The position numbers and the translations under genes are program-made. Under the pieces are notes generated by a model. The model saw only the letters and a list, made by a program, of their open reading frames with translations, was not told where the DNA came from and searched no databases. 64,000 nucleotides of DNA from DATKZM01 sp035527975 (GTDB lineage: Bacteria > Pseudomonadota > Alphaproteobacteria > JAPULJ01), in the NCBI GenBank assembly GCA_035527975.1, contig DATKZM010000085.1, positions 1-64,000 on the forward strand, written 5' to 3'. Positions 27,629-36,129 of the stretch are shown here, one piece after another (position 1 is the first letter of the stretch; each line of letters opens with the position of its first letter).

Positions 27629-28639
27629 TCAGCCGCCGGTAACGCTCATATGGCGCTCGACGGCAGGACGCCGCGCCCTGCGGCGGTCGTGGACGAAGTC
27701 GTGGCCCATCGGCTTGCGGGTGATCGCCTCGCGGATCGCCTCGATCAGAAGATCGTCGTCGGCACTGGCCCGCAGCGGCGCGCGCAGATCGGCGGCATCG
27801 GACTGGCCGAGACACATATAAAGCGTGCCGGTGCAGGTGAGGCGTACCCGGTTGCAGGATTCGCAGAAATTGTGGGTAAGCGGTGTGATGAAGCCGAGCC
27901 GCCCGCCGGTTTCTTTGACGGTGGCATACCGGGCTGGTCCGCCGGTCTGATAGTCGCTGTCCTCCAACGTCCAGTTCTTCTGGATTGCCGCGCGCACCAT
28001 GGAGAGCGGCAGGTACTGGTCGAGCCGCGCACCTTCGCCGATCTCGCCCATCGGCATGACCTCGATGATGGTGAGATCGAAGCCCTCATCGCCGCACCAG
28101 GCGATCATGCGATCGAACTCATCGTCGTTCACGCCTTTGAGCGCCACCATGTTGAGCTTGATCTTGAGGCCAGCGGCCTTGGCGGCCTCGATGCCGGTCA
28201 GCACCTGTTCCAGGCGGCCCCAGCGCGTGAGCTCGGTGAACTTGCGGGCGTCGAGCGTATCGATCGAAACGTTGATCCGGCGCACACCGGCCGCGTAGAG
28301 CGCTTGCGCGTGCTTGTCGAGCTGGCTCCCATTGGTGGTCACAGTGAGCTCGTCGAGCGCGCCGGTTTCGATATGCCGACCAAGCCCCTTGAACAGCGAC
28401 GTGATGTTCCGGCGTACCAGCGGCTCGCCGCCCGTCATGCGCAGCTTGCGGACGCCCAGCTTGACGAAGGCCCCGCACAGCCGCTCGAGCTCCTCCAGCG
28501 TCAGGATGTCGGCCTTCGGCAGGAAGGTCATGTGCTCCGACATGCAATACACGCAGCGGAAATCGCAGCGGTCCGTCACCGATACCCGCAGATAGGTGAT
28601 GGCGCGTTCGAACGGGTCGATCAGCGGGGCGGTGGTCAT
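27629..28639 (-). CDS. moaA: GTP 3',8-cyclase MoaA
   Basis: A 336-residue radical SAM enzyme for the first step of molybdenum-cofactor synthesis, converting GTP to cyclic dehydro-GTP. The N-terminal cluster is Cys25-x3-Cys29-x2-Cys32 in TDRCDFRCVYCMSE. The MTGGEPLVR motif follows, and the C-terminal cluster is in NFCESCNRVRLTCTGTLYMCLG. The protein ends in ERHMSVTGG, matching the conserved Gly-Gly tail. I start it at the ATG giving MTTAPLIDPFERAITYLRVS, the usual N-terminus; a GTG 13 codons upstream is possible. It supplies the cofactor for the formate dehydrogenase encoded about 10 kb away. Confidence 0.95.
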   Translation of the reverse strand: MTTAPLIDPFERAITYLRVSVTDRCDFRCVYCMSEHMTFLPKADILTLEELERLCGAFVKLGVRKLRMTGGEPLVRRNITSLFKGLGRHIETGALDELTVTTNGSQLDKHAQALYAAGVRRINVSIDTLDARKFTELTRWGRLEQVLTGIEAAKAAGLKIKLNMVALKGVNDDEFDRMIAWCGDEGFDLTIIEVMPMGEIGEGARLDQYLPLSMVRAAIQKNWTLEDSDYQTGGPARYATVKETGGRLGFITPLTHNFCESCNRVRLTCTGTLYMCLGQSDAADLRAPLRASADDDLLIEAIREAITRKPMGHDFVHDRRRARRPAVERHMSVTGG

Positions 28640-28758
28640 GCGGGCAAGCTCGCTACAGTCTCCGGCAGGCTCGAGCACGTATGAGCCCTGTCGGTTCCCA
28701 ATATAGGTCTCCAGACCCGATTGGTACAGCCGCAGCGGTTCGGCCGTTTACCATGTAC

Positions 28759-29442
28759 TCAGCGCCGGAGGATGGAGATCCAGCGGGCGACGTTGAGCAA
28801 GCTCGCCAGCGAGCCCGCGACGTAGGTCATGGCGCAGGCGCGCAGAATTTGTTCTGCCGCGGGCATGTCGCGCTCGGGCAGATAGCCGCCCTCGCGCAGG
28901 ATCGGCAGCGCCTTGTTGAAACTGGCATCGTATTCGACGGGCAGGGTCGTCAAATGGACCACGATGGCAGAGCCCATGACCGCGACCGCGCCCACGACCG
29001 TGAGGATCGCGGCCGCCGGAGAGGCGGTCAAAGCGCCGATAATCGGGGCCGCGAAAAGGGCGTAGGAGCCGACCTTCTCGACCCGCATCACCGATCCGAT
29101 CGCCTTGGTGCGTGCGGCCAGTGGTCCGAAGCCGGTGTGGTCCTGGATCGCATGCCCGACTTCATGGGCGGCGGTGACGATGGCGGTGAGGGATTTACCG
29201 TCTCTGGCCTCAGGGCCGAGACGTACGGTCTTCGAGACAGGATCATAGTGATCGCCCTCGTGCGTCTCCTCGACTGTGACGCCGTCGAGTTTGTAATGGT
29301 CGACCAGATGCTGGGCGAACTCGCCGCCGGTACCGGGAAAATCGTCGCGTGGCGCGGCATGTTTCGCCAGCACCCGCTGGACCCAGAGGTTGGGGCCGAA
29401 GACCAAGGCCGCGAGCGCGAGCAACAGGACGATGTACGCCAT
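28759..29442 (-). CDS. Zinc metallopeptidase, YugP family
   Basis: A 227-residue membrane protease. N-terminal helix (AYIVLLLALAALVFGPNLWVQ), the HExxH site as TAAHEVGHAIQDHTG with zinc-binding His residues, then two or three further membrane helices and PVEYDASFNKALPIL, a conserved family segment with the third acidic ligand. It belongs to the membrane-embedded Zn_peptidase_2 group, whose substrates are unknown. It lies 120 bases upstream of moaA on the same strand. Confidence 0.92.
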   Translation of the reverse strand: MAYIVLLLALAALVFGPNLWVQRVLAKHAAPRDDFPGTGGEFAQHLVDHYKLDGVTVEETHEGDHYDPVSKTVRLGPEARDGKSLTAIVTAAHEVGHAIQDHTGFGPLAARTKAIGSVMRVEKVGSYALFAAPIIGALTASPAAAILTVVGAVAVMGSAIVVHLTTLPVEYDASFNKALPILREGGYLPERDMPAAEQILRACAMTYVAGSLASLLNVARWISILRR

Positions 29443-29605
29443 GATATGGCCCGTTCCTTCGCCGACCGCGCATCAATAGGCGCGCACTACAAGTCATGGG
29501 GTCGAAAAGCGGCGGGAACAAGGGATAGCCATTCGTACCGCCCTAACCAGGTGCGCGTGCGGGGGCTTCGCGATAGGGTGTCGCCGGAGCTTGGAGGGGC
29601 CGCGA

Positions 29606-30502
29606 ATGCCGGAGCTGATGACCACAAAGGAGGTCGCGGAGTACCTACGGATCAAGGAGCGCAAGGTCTACGACCTGGTGCGCACCGGAGAAATTCCGTG
29701 CTCGCGGGTCACCGGCAAGTGGTTGTTTCCAACAGCGCTGATCGATCTTTGGGTGGCGCGCTCGACCGAGTTGCCGGATGGCTTGCCGGCCAGCGCGGCG
29801 GCGGGGGCAGCGCCCGCCCCGGTGGTCGCCGGCAGCCACGACCCGCTCCTGGAATGGGCGCTCCGCGAATCGGGCTCCGAGCTGGCGCTTCATCCCGGCG
29901 GCAGCCTCGACGGGCTGCGCCGGCTGGCCGCGGGCGAGGCGGTTGTCGCGGGCAGCCATGCGCCCGATGCCGACGGCGGTTATCGCGGGCGGGTCGCCGC
30001 GCACGCACTTGCCAGTCAGCCGGTCGTGGTGCTTGCCTGGGCCTGGCGCCGCCAGGGATTGGTGGTCGCCCAAGGCAATCCCCACGGCCTCGAGACAATC
30101 GCCGATCTGGCGCGTCGCGGCGTCCGCGTGGTGTTGCGGCAAGAGGCGGCGGGTTCCCAGTTGCTTTTGCTCCATCTGTTGGCCAAGGCGGAGCTGGATC
30201 CCGGTGCGCTGACGGCGATCGAGGGACCCGCGCGCAGCGAAACCGATGTCGCCCGTGCGGTGGTCGAGGCGCGGGCCGATGCCGGGCTCGCCATCGAGGC
30301 AGCGGCGCGCGCGCATGGTCTCGATTTTGTGCCCCTGCATCGCGAGCGATACGATCTGGCGGTGATGCGGCGCGACTATTTCGAGGCGCCGGTGCAAGCG
30401 TTGCTGTCCTTCGCCCGATCGGAGGCCTTCAAGGCGCGCGCACGCGAGCTGGGCGGCTATGAGATCGGCGAGCTTGGCCAAGTCATTTACAACGCGCCTT
30501 GA
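29606..30502 (+). CDS. HTH (excisionase/MerR-like) regulator fused to a PBP-like ligand domain
   Basis: A 298-residue one-component regulator. Residues 1-55 form an AlpA/excisionase-type winged HTH (LMTTKEVAEYLRIKERKVYDLVRTGEIPCSRVTGKWLF). After an Ala/Pro linker, residues 80-290 are a periplasmic-binding-protein-like domain (PF12727 type) with GSHDPLLEWALRES, VVLAWAWRRQGLVVAQGNP, RQEAAGSQLLLLHLLA and EARADAGLAIEAAARAHGLDFVPLHRERYDLAV. Such domains in cytosolic regulators near Mo/W genes are thought to sense the oxyanion or cofactor precursors. It is convergent with the tungstate-binding paralogue. Start has GGAGGGG. It is a good candidate to bind the repeats at 36870-36894 (inference). Confidence 0.85.
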   Translation: MPELMTTKEVAEYLRIKERKVYDLVRTGEIPCSRVTGKWLFPTALIDLWVARSTELPDGLPASAAAGAAPAPVVAGSHDPLLEWALRESGSELALHPGGSLDGLRRLAAGEAVVAGSHAPDADGGYRGRVAAHALASQPVVVLAWAWRRQGLVVAQGNPHGLETIADLARRGVRVVLRQEAAGSQLLLLHLLAKAELDPGALTAIEGPARSETDVARAVVEARADAGLAIEAAARAHGLDFVPLHRERYDLAVMRRDYFEAPVQALLSFARSEAFKARARELGGYEIGELGQVIYNAP

Positions 30503-30531
30503 GGGCCGCGAACGAAGCGGGCAGGGCAGCG

Positions 30532-31413
30532 CTACTCGCTTTTGCGCTGTCCGTGGTTGGCCGTGTAAGGGTACTGGCCTGCGATCGTGAACTGATTGAT
30601 GGCGTTCTGGACCGGCTTGCTGGCGAGCCATTTGATGAAAAGGCGGGCACGGGCAGCCTGCACTTCCTTGTGGAGCTTTGGGCTCACCAGCATGGCGCCG
30701 TATTGGATCACCATGCGGGGGTCGTCGGCGACCAGTGGCACGTAGCTTCGCGGCCGTTGCATGCCGAGCCAGGTCCCGCGGTCGGCGATCGTATAGGCGT
30801 TGCGGCGCAGCGCCTCCTGTATGGTCGCGCGCATGCCGCCCTTCACGCCGAAATACCAGCTCTTTGCGTCCGGCGTGTCGACCTCGATACTGGCTTCCTC
30901 CCAGATGCCGCTTTCGATCCGATGCACCGCGCTGCCGTCGGCGCGCGAGGCAAATTTGGCTTCGGCCGAGGCGATCAGTTTGACTGCCTCGACGACGCTG
31001 GTCATGCCGCGCAACCCGGCGGGGTCGGCACGCGGGCCCAGCATGATCAACTCGCCATACATGATGTCGCTTCGCTCGACCACCACGCCGGCTTTGAGCG
31101 CCGCGCGCTCGCGTTCCTCGTCGGATAGCCACAGGACGTCGGCCTGGCCCTGGCCGGCGAGGGTGAGGGCATCTGGCGGCTCGAGGACCAGGACCCTGAC
31201 CGCGATCTTCGTTTGGCGCTCGAACTGGGGCAGCAAACGATCCAGCAGCCCGGAGCGCGACAGCGCCGATGGGACCACCAGACGCAGCTTACGCGCGGCG
31301 CTCTGTGCCTGCGCGGACCCGGCATACGGACCGGCAAGACCTGCAAATACCAATGCGAAAAAAAGGCCGTGCAGGCAAATGCGGAGCGGCGACCACCGCG
31401 GCGAGGCAGGCAT
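30532..31413 (-). CDS. Divergent tungstate/molybdate-type ABC substrate-binding protein
   Basis: A 293-residue periplasmic binding protein with a signal peptide ending around AGSAQAQ. It aligns along its length with the TupA-like proteins encoded next to it (RLVVPSALSRSGLLDRLLPQFERQT, GELIMLGPRADPAGLRG, SWYFGVKGGMRATIQEAL, YTIADRGTWLGMQ). Yet the ligand-site motifs differ: the TTTxENSG motif is replaced by PSALSRSG and RGDDSGTH by RADGSAVH. So it may bind a different oxyanion or none. It is the last gene of the tup array, 101 bases after its paralogue, and converges on the HTH-PBP regulator. It has no permease of its own. Confidence 0.78.
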   Translation of the reverse strand: MPASPRWSPLRICLHGLFFALVFAGLAGPYAGSAQAQSAARKLRLVVPSALSRSGLLDRLLPQFERQTKIAVRVLVLEPPDALTLAGQGQADVLWLSDEERERAALKAGVVVERSDIMYGELIMLGPRADPAGLRGMTSVVEAVKLIASAEAKFASRADGSAVHRIESGIWEEASIEVDTPDAKSWYFGVKGGMRATIQEALRRNAYTIADRGTWLGMQRPRSYVPLVADDPRMVIQYGAMLVSPKLHKEVQAARARLFIKWLASKPVQNAINQFTIAGQYPYTANHGQRKSE

Positions 31414-31514
31414 ATGAGGGTTCCTTCAGCCCCGGTTTGATGGATCACGATAGCTGATCGGGTGCCTCCGCGTCGATGACGCATCGGCCCGGCGGCGGCG
31501 ATTTATCGGGAAAA

Positions 31515-32387
31515 CTAAGGACGCGGGAAGGTGGCTGGCGTGAATGGCGTACGCCCGTCGATCCGATAGCGGCCGATCGCCCGTTGCCCGGCGGGGCCTG
31601 AAATCCAGCGGAAAAACCTGCGGGCGGCGCGGGCACGCCTGGGGCCAATTCGCGTGGGTGCGACAAGCGTCACGCCATAGACGTTGATCAGCGACCCATC
31701 CGCGGTCACCAAGGCGACTAGTGCGCCCCTGTTCCGGAAGGCAAGCCAAGTGCCGATATCGGTGAACGTGTAAGCGCCGCGCCCCGAGGCGACGTTGAGG
31801 GTTGCCCCCATGCCCGCGCCGGCTTCCATGTACCAGCGCCGCGCCGGTTTGTGGGGATCGATGCCGGCAGCCCGCCATTGGCGGCGTTCGCTGCGGTGGG
31901 TGCCGCTGTCGTCCCCGCGTGAGATGAAGCGAGCCTTGTGATGGGCGATCTTTCGCAGCGCGTCAGGAGCGCTTTTCAACCCGGCGATCCCCGCCGGATC
32001 GGATTTCGGCCCGACGATCACGAAATAGCTGCGCATCAGATCCCGGCGTGCCGTGCCGTGCCCGGCGTGCAGAAAGGCGCGCTCGCCTGCCGGATCATGG
32101 GCAATGATGACGTCGACATCGCCGGCCCGCGCGACGCGCAGAACCTCGCCCGTGCCGCGCACGATAGCGCGCACCTGGATCCCGGTCGCCGCCGTGAAGC
32201 GCGGCAGCAGGTGGGCGAGCAGGCCGGAGTTCTCAACAGTCGTGGTGACGCCCAGGCGGAGAACGGGAGAGCGTTCGGCGAAGGCTTGGCGTTCTGGCGC
32301 GACGATGCCCGCAATCAGCGTGCATGCGACCAGACCGGCGATCCGCCGCCGCGCATTTGCCTTTGCCGATTTGGACGATACCGCCAT
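31515..32387 (-). CDS. TupA-like tungstate ABC substrate-binding protein, paralogue 2
   Basis: A 290-residue binding protein with signal peptide (IAGLVACTLIAGIVAPERQAFA). The oxyanion motifs are canonical: TTTVENSGLLAHLLP, RGTGEVLRVARAGDVDVIIAHDP, FVIVGPKSDPAGIAG, FISRGDDSGTHRSER and GAGMGATLNVASGRGAYTFTDIGTWLAF. It therefore should bind tungstate or molybdate. It lies between the porin gene and the divergent paralogue with no permease partner. The start is uncertain: the ATG has no ribosome site, and a GTG 10 codons upstream is an option. Confidence 0.85.
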   Translation of the reverse strand: MAVSSKSAKANARRRIAGLVACTLIAGIVAPERQAFAERSPVLRLGVTTTVENSGLLAHLLPRFTAATGIQVRAIVRGTGEVLRVARAGDVDVIIAHDPAGERAFLHAGHGTARRDLMRSYFVIVGPKSDPAGIAGLKSAPDALRKIAHHKARFISRGDDSGTHRSERRQWRAAGIDPHKPARRWYMEAGAGMGATLNVASGRGAYTFTDIGTWLAFRNRGALVALVTADGSLINVYGVTLVAPTRIGPRRARAARRFFRWISGPAGQRAIGRYRIDGRTPFTPATFPRP

Positions 32388-32467
32388 GCGGCGAGGATGA
32401 TCGACGCCCTGCCGCACCGCAAGTTGCGATTGGCCGCATTACCTGACGATGCCGGAGGCCCGACAGG

Positions 32468-32508
32468 AAAAAATCCGGACCGGCCCCGGCCGCTGTTGGG
32501 CGGTCCGG
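32468..32508 (-). terminator. Rho-independent terminator after the porin gene
   Basis: On the minus strand the stem CCGGACCG / CGGTCCGG (32501-32508 with 32475-32482, 18-base loop) is followed by ATTTTTT. It lies about 115 bases downstream of the porin stop and probably separates that gene from the two downstream tupA-like genes, which then need their own promoter or read-through. Confidence 0.7.
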
Positions 32509-32623
32509 GATCCGGTCCGAGAAGAGCTCCGGAGTGGAGTGGAAGACCTCAAATAAAGCGATGCCTTCCTTCGTTGACGCCGTTCGCTTGATCTGACGCG
32601 TACCAGGCTGGCGTGTCGGTGCT

Positions 32624-34003
32624 TTAGAAGGAGTACCGGGCCGAGAACTGCAGGCGGTGGACCACAGACTCATTTGCATTGTGAAAGTTGGACCGCAGCC
32701 AGTGGTACTCGATGCCCATGCGCACATCGCGAACCGGCTGCCATACGATATTGGCCAGGAACGACCAATGCACATCGAGCGTCCGACCCGGAATGTTGCC
32801 CTTGGCAATGTGCTGCTCGACATCGGTGTCAACCCGGCCGAAACCGACATTCGTCGAGATCGTGTCGGTCCATTTGTGGGAAATCCAGCCATAGCCGCCG
32901 TAATGCCGGATTGGCTTGACGTCGACATTGGCGCCATTGACACCGGTGACGGCGATGCTTTGCGTCAGCGGCCCACGCCAATACTTGCCCATGCCCTGAC
33001 CGAAGAAGCCGAGGACCGCGAATTCGGTCCGTTTGTTGTTGAATTTGTACCTGAAAGCGCCTTGTACCGCCCACGTGAAGGCCTGGTCGTTTGAGCCCAC
33101 GCCGTCGTCGATGCCGGCCCGACCGAACACGGCGCCGAACTTAAGGCGGCCGCTCGACCACACATGCTGCAAGGCGACGACGATATCGGGCATCGTATCC
33201 GGCGCGCCGCCGCCGGAGATCACCACCGGATCGACATAGGTCGCGCTGGTGATCGCGCCGCTGGTTTCCGGGTTCTCGACCGCGAGCAATAGGGATGTGC
33301 CGCCACCGAATTTATGAGAGTAGCGGATCTGGCCCTGGCGTCCGTTGCCGCTGGCCGCAAGGCCGCGGTCCTGGAACGTCCACATCTCGAAACTGGTGAA
33401 GCGGATGGTCGAATAGTTCTGGCCGGCCATCACCGGACCGAGCGAACCCCAGGCATGGCGCGCACGAAAAGTGTCGGAATTGGAAACGATCTGGTTTCCG
33501 CCGGCGCCCATGAAATCACCCTCGATGTAGGTGTGCAGCAAACCGTAATCGGTCGGCGTCCAGGTCTTGATGAAAAAGCGCGATCGCCGCGCGTGCAGGC
33601 GGACATGCTGCTGGCGGTTGGCGCCAGCAGATCCCCTGGACGGGAAGGAGCTGCCCGACGCACCGTCCGAGGAAACGGCGTCGCCACTGGCGTGGTTGAA
33701 ATCATAGATCAAGCTCAACTGCGCAAAACCGCCGATCTGCATCGACGTATTGGTGCCCGGAAGTTTCCAGCTCCGCTTGCGCGAACCCGCTTCAACAGCG
33801 GCAGCGGCCGCGACGCGGCGACGTTCACGCGTGCGTTTGGCTTCCAGCGCAGCAAGTCGCGCCTCGAGCTTTTCGATTTCCTGCTGCATCGCGCTGCGGC
33901 GTGCATCCAGGCTGTCGGCTGCAAACCCCGGCATAGCGGCTATTGCGACGAGGCCGGCCGCGGTCATGCCAAGCAGCGCTGTCCTTGTCGTTTTGATCCC
34001 CAT
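32624..34003 (-). CDS. DcaP-like outer-membrane porin
   Basis: A 459-residue outer-membrane protein. Signal peptide (GMTAAGLVAIAAMPGFAAD), a coiled coil of about 40 residues (MQQEIEKLEARLAALEAKRTRE), then a beta-barrel of amphipathic strands (MQIGGFAQLSLIYDF, RLHARRSRFFIKTWTPTDYGLLHTYIEGDFMG, FRARHAWGSLGPVMAGQNYSTI) and a terminal Phe (LQFSARYSF). This coiled coil plus barrel plan matches the DcaP trimeric porins that pass dicarboxylates and other anions. It lies between tupA and the extra tupA-like genes, so passage of tungstate, molybdate or an organic acid is suggested by context only. The ribosome site is GAGAGGAGATC. Confidence 0.87.
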   Translation of the reverse strand: MGIKTTRTALLGMTAAGLVAIAAMPGFAADSLDARRSAMQQEIEKLEARLAALEAKRTRERRRVAAAAAVEAGSRKRSWKLPGTNTSMQIGGFAQLSLIYDFNHASGDAVSSDGASGSSFPSRGSAGANRQQHVRLHARRSRFFIKTWTPTDYGLLHTYIEGDFMGAGGNQIVSNSDTFRARHAWGSLGPVMAGQNYSTIRFTSFEMWTFQDRGLAASGNGRQGQIRYSHKFGGGTSLLLAVENPETSGAITSATYVDPVVISGGGAPDTMPDIVVALQHVWSSGRLKFGAVFGRAGIDDGVGSNDQAFTWAVQGAFRYKFNNKRTEFAVLGFFGQGMGKYWRGPLTQSIAVTGVNGANVDVKPIRHYGGYGWISHKWTDTISTNVGFGRVDTDVEQHIAKGNIPGRTLDVHWSFLANIVWQPVRDVRMGIEYHWLRSNFHNANESVVHRLQFSARYSF

Positions 34004-34550
34004 CGAGATCTCCTCTCCGAACTTAAGTTCGTCCCCCTAAGAGACTTATCGTGTGACCGGTTCTACGGGCTGTTTGTTACGATTTGACGACCTGATTGGT
34101 ACAGTTGGGTTTTGCGCAAAACGCCTCGGAAGCTGTGCCATTTCGGACACAGCAGAAGGATTTGGGCAGCGCCTGAAATCATCGAGGTTGCACCTGAAAA
34201 ATAAACGGTGCGGAGGTGATGTTGCCCGCGCGGAAACGCACTCCGTGAACGATGCCGCGCGCGCCGATGCTTCCCCGGCAAACTGTGGAAAAAGTTGACC
34301 GGACCCCGGTTGGACGGATGTGTGGGAGTCCAGGGCCCGGTCTGGGGAATTTGCAGTTCGCGAGACAACTTTTTGCTCTTGTTGTTGGGGCCACCCGGCC
34401 GGCGAGCCCAGATCGCTTGAACGCCGATTGCAGTAACAGCAAGTCGGCGTTCAAATTCTCAATTGCGAGTCATTCTTATTCGTGTTGCGAGCGATTCGCA
34501 AGAAGTCATTTCATTTTGATATCCCTGACGTCACTTGCGGCGATGCCCGG
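34004..34550. other. Intergenic stretch between tupA and the porin gene
   Basis: I see no convincing gene in these 547 bases. The longest frames are short, Arg/Ser-rich and have no ribosome site. It is less GC-rich than its surroundings and carries a small hairpin TTGCGA-GCGAT-TCGCAA at 34485-34501 shortly after the tupA stop. The porin promoter should lie in the left part, but I could not fix -35 and -10 boxes. Confidence 0.5.
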
Positions 34551-35366
34551 TCATTTCGCGTTGGGGAAAAAGAGCTGAAGGCCCTTCACCTTGAACGCGG
34601 CGATGGTTTTCTGACCGTCCGCCGAGGTCAGCCAGGCAATAAAGGCATTGCCGTCCTTCGCCTTGACGTGCGGGTGTTTGCGCGGATTGACGAGGATCAC
34701 GCCGTACTGGTTGAAAAGGCGCTTGTCGCCCTCGACCAGCAGGTCGAGCGCGCCCTTGTTGCGGAAGGCGATCCAGGTGGCGCGGTCGCTCAGCACGTAA
34801 GCGCTGAGGCCGCTTGCGGTATTGAGCGCCGCACCCATGCCGGAGCCGGTCTCGCGGTACCAGCGACTGCCCACCGCTTTGATGTCCACCTGAGCTGCGC
34901 GCCACAGCCCGCGCTCTTTCTTGTGCGTGCCGCTGTCGTCGCCGCGGGAGACGAAAGTTGCTTTGGCATTGGCGATCTTTCTGAATGCAGCCGTCACGTC
35001 CTTGCCGCCGCGGATACCGGCCGGATCGCCCGCCGGTCCGATCAACACAAAGTCGTTGTACATGACGTCGTGGCGCCTGACCCCGAAGCCTTCGCGCACG
35101 AAACGCTCCTCCGAGGGTTTGTGGTGCACCAGCAGCACATCGGCGTCTCCGCGCTTGGCAAGCCGGATCGCCTGGCCGGTGCCGACCGCTATGACGTGGA
35201 TGCGGATACCGGTGCGGGCCTCGAATGCCGGCAGCAGATGGCTGAAGAGCCCGGAATTTTCCGTGGAGGTTGTCGACGCGAGCCGGATCGTACGATCCGC
35301 CGCAGTGGCGGGGTTTGCGCCGGCAAACAGCGCCAGTACCGCAAGCGTGCGCAAAATGGTCTTCAT
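34551..35366 (-). CDS. tupA: Tungstate ABC transporter substrate-binding protein TupA
   Basis: A 271-residue periplasmic protein with signal peptide (RTLAVLALFAGANPATAAD). Tungstate-site motifs are intact: LASTTSTENSGLFSHLLPAFE, VGTGQAIRLAKRGDADVLLVHH, FVLIGPAGDPAGIRG, FVSRGDDSGTHKKER and GSGMGAALNTASGLSAYVLSDRATWIAF. Thr/Ser and Arg of these motifs hold the oxyanion in known TupA structures. It follows tupC by 20 bases and completes a tupBCA operon. TupA proteins are known for very tight tungstate binding, with molybdate discriminated to varying degree. Confidence 0.93.
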   Translation of the reverse strand: MKTILRTLAVLALFAGANPATAADRTIRLASTTSTENSGLFSHLLPAFEARTGIRIHVIAVGTGQAIRLAKRGDADVLLVHHKPSEERFVREGFGVRRHDVMYNDFVLIGPAGDPAGIRGGKDVTAAFRKIANAKATFVSRGDDSGTHKKERGLWRAAQVDIKAVGSRWYRETGSGMGAALNTASGLSAYVLSDRATWIAFRNKGALDLLVEGDKRLFNQYGVILVNPRKHPHVKAKDGNAFIAWLTSADGQKTIAAFKVKGLQLFFPNAK

Positions 35367-35386
35367 CGGTTGTTCCCCCCGGCGGG

Positions 35387-36112
35387 CTACCAGTAAAGCT
35401 CACCGCGCATGAAGGCGTCGGCGGTATCGGTGCGCGGCTTCTCGAAGAACGTCTCGGCGGGCGATCGTTCAACCAAGCGGCCGCCATGCAGAAACAGCAC
35501 CTCGTCAGCCAGGCGCCGCGCCTGGCCGAGATCGTGGGTGGTCATGATGATCTTGGTGCCCGAGGCATGGATGGCGCCGATGATGCGCTCCACGGCGCGG
35601 CTTGCGGCCGGATCGAGATTGGCCGTCGGCTCGTCGAGAAACAGCACCTCCGGTTCCAGCGACCAGGCGCGGGCAAGCGCCAGGCGCTGCTGTTCGCCGC
35701 CCGACAGCACACGCGCCGGCTGGTTGGCAAGCTCTGAGAGCCCGGTGTTGCGCAGCGCCTCGGAGAGACGGGTCTTGCGGTCATTGCCCGAGAACCCGCG
35801 CAGCGCCAGCGCATAGTCGATATTCGCAGCCGCCGTGCGCCGCAGCATGACCGGGCGCTGGAACACCATCGCCTGGCGCTTGCGCGCTTCCTTGGCGAAC
35901 GGCCCGCCCCAGACGACACGCCCGTCGGTCGGCGTGAGCAATCCGTGGCAAAGCCGCAGCAACAGGCTTTTGCCGGCGCCGTTGGGTCCCAGGATGATCG
36001 TGCGCGCGCCGGCCTGGAATGTCGTACCGATCGCATCGATCAGCGTGCGGCCCCGGACGGCGTAGGATACATGCTCGAGGCGGAGCGGCAGGATGCTGTT
36101 CAGCGTCGACAT
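35387..36112 (-). CDS. tupC: Tungstate ABC transporter ATP-binding protein
   Basis: A 241-residue ATPase: Walker A GPNGAGKSLLLRLCHG, Q-loop AMVFQRPVMLRRT, signature LSGGEQQRLALARAW, Walker B VLFLDEPTANLD and the switch His in MTTHDLGQA. It has no extra C-terminal regulatory (TOBE/Mop) domain, as is usual for TupC. The start is the ATG 17 bases after the tupB stop; the frame is open further upstream only as antisense of tupB. Energises uptake through TupB. Confidence 0.92.
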   Translation of the reverse strand: MSTLNSILPLRLEHVSYAVRGRTLIDAIGTTFQAGARTIILGPNGAGKSLLLRLCHGLLTPTDGRVVWGGPFAKEARKRQAMVFQRPVMLRRTAAANIDYALALRGFSGNDRKTRLSEALRNTGLSELANQPARVLSGGEQQRLALARAWSLEPEVLFLDEPTANLDPAASRAVERIIGAIHASGTKIIMTTHDLGQARRLADEVLFLHGGRLVERSPAETFFEKPRTDTADAFMRGELYW

Positions 36113-36129
36113 CACCCGGATCCCATGCG

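Noticed and set aside
34063..34368. A 101-codon frame in the gap between tupA and the porin gene
   Set aside because: No ribosome site, atypical composition and no motif; treated as non-coding.
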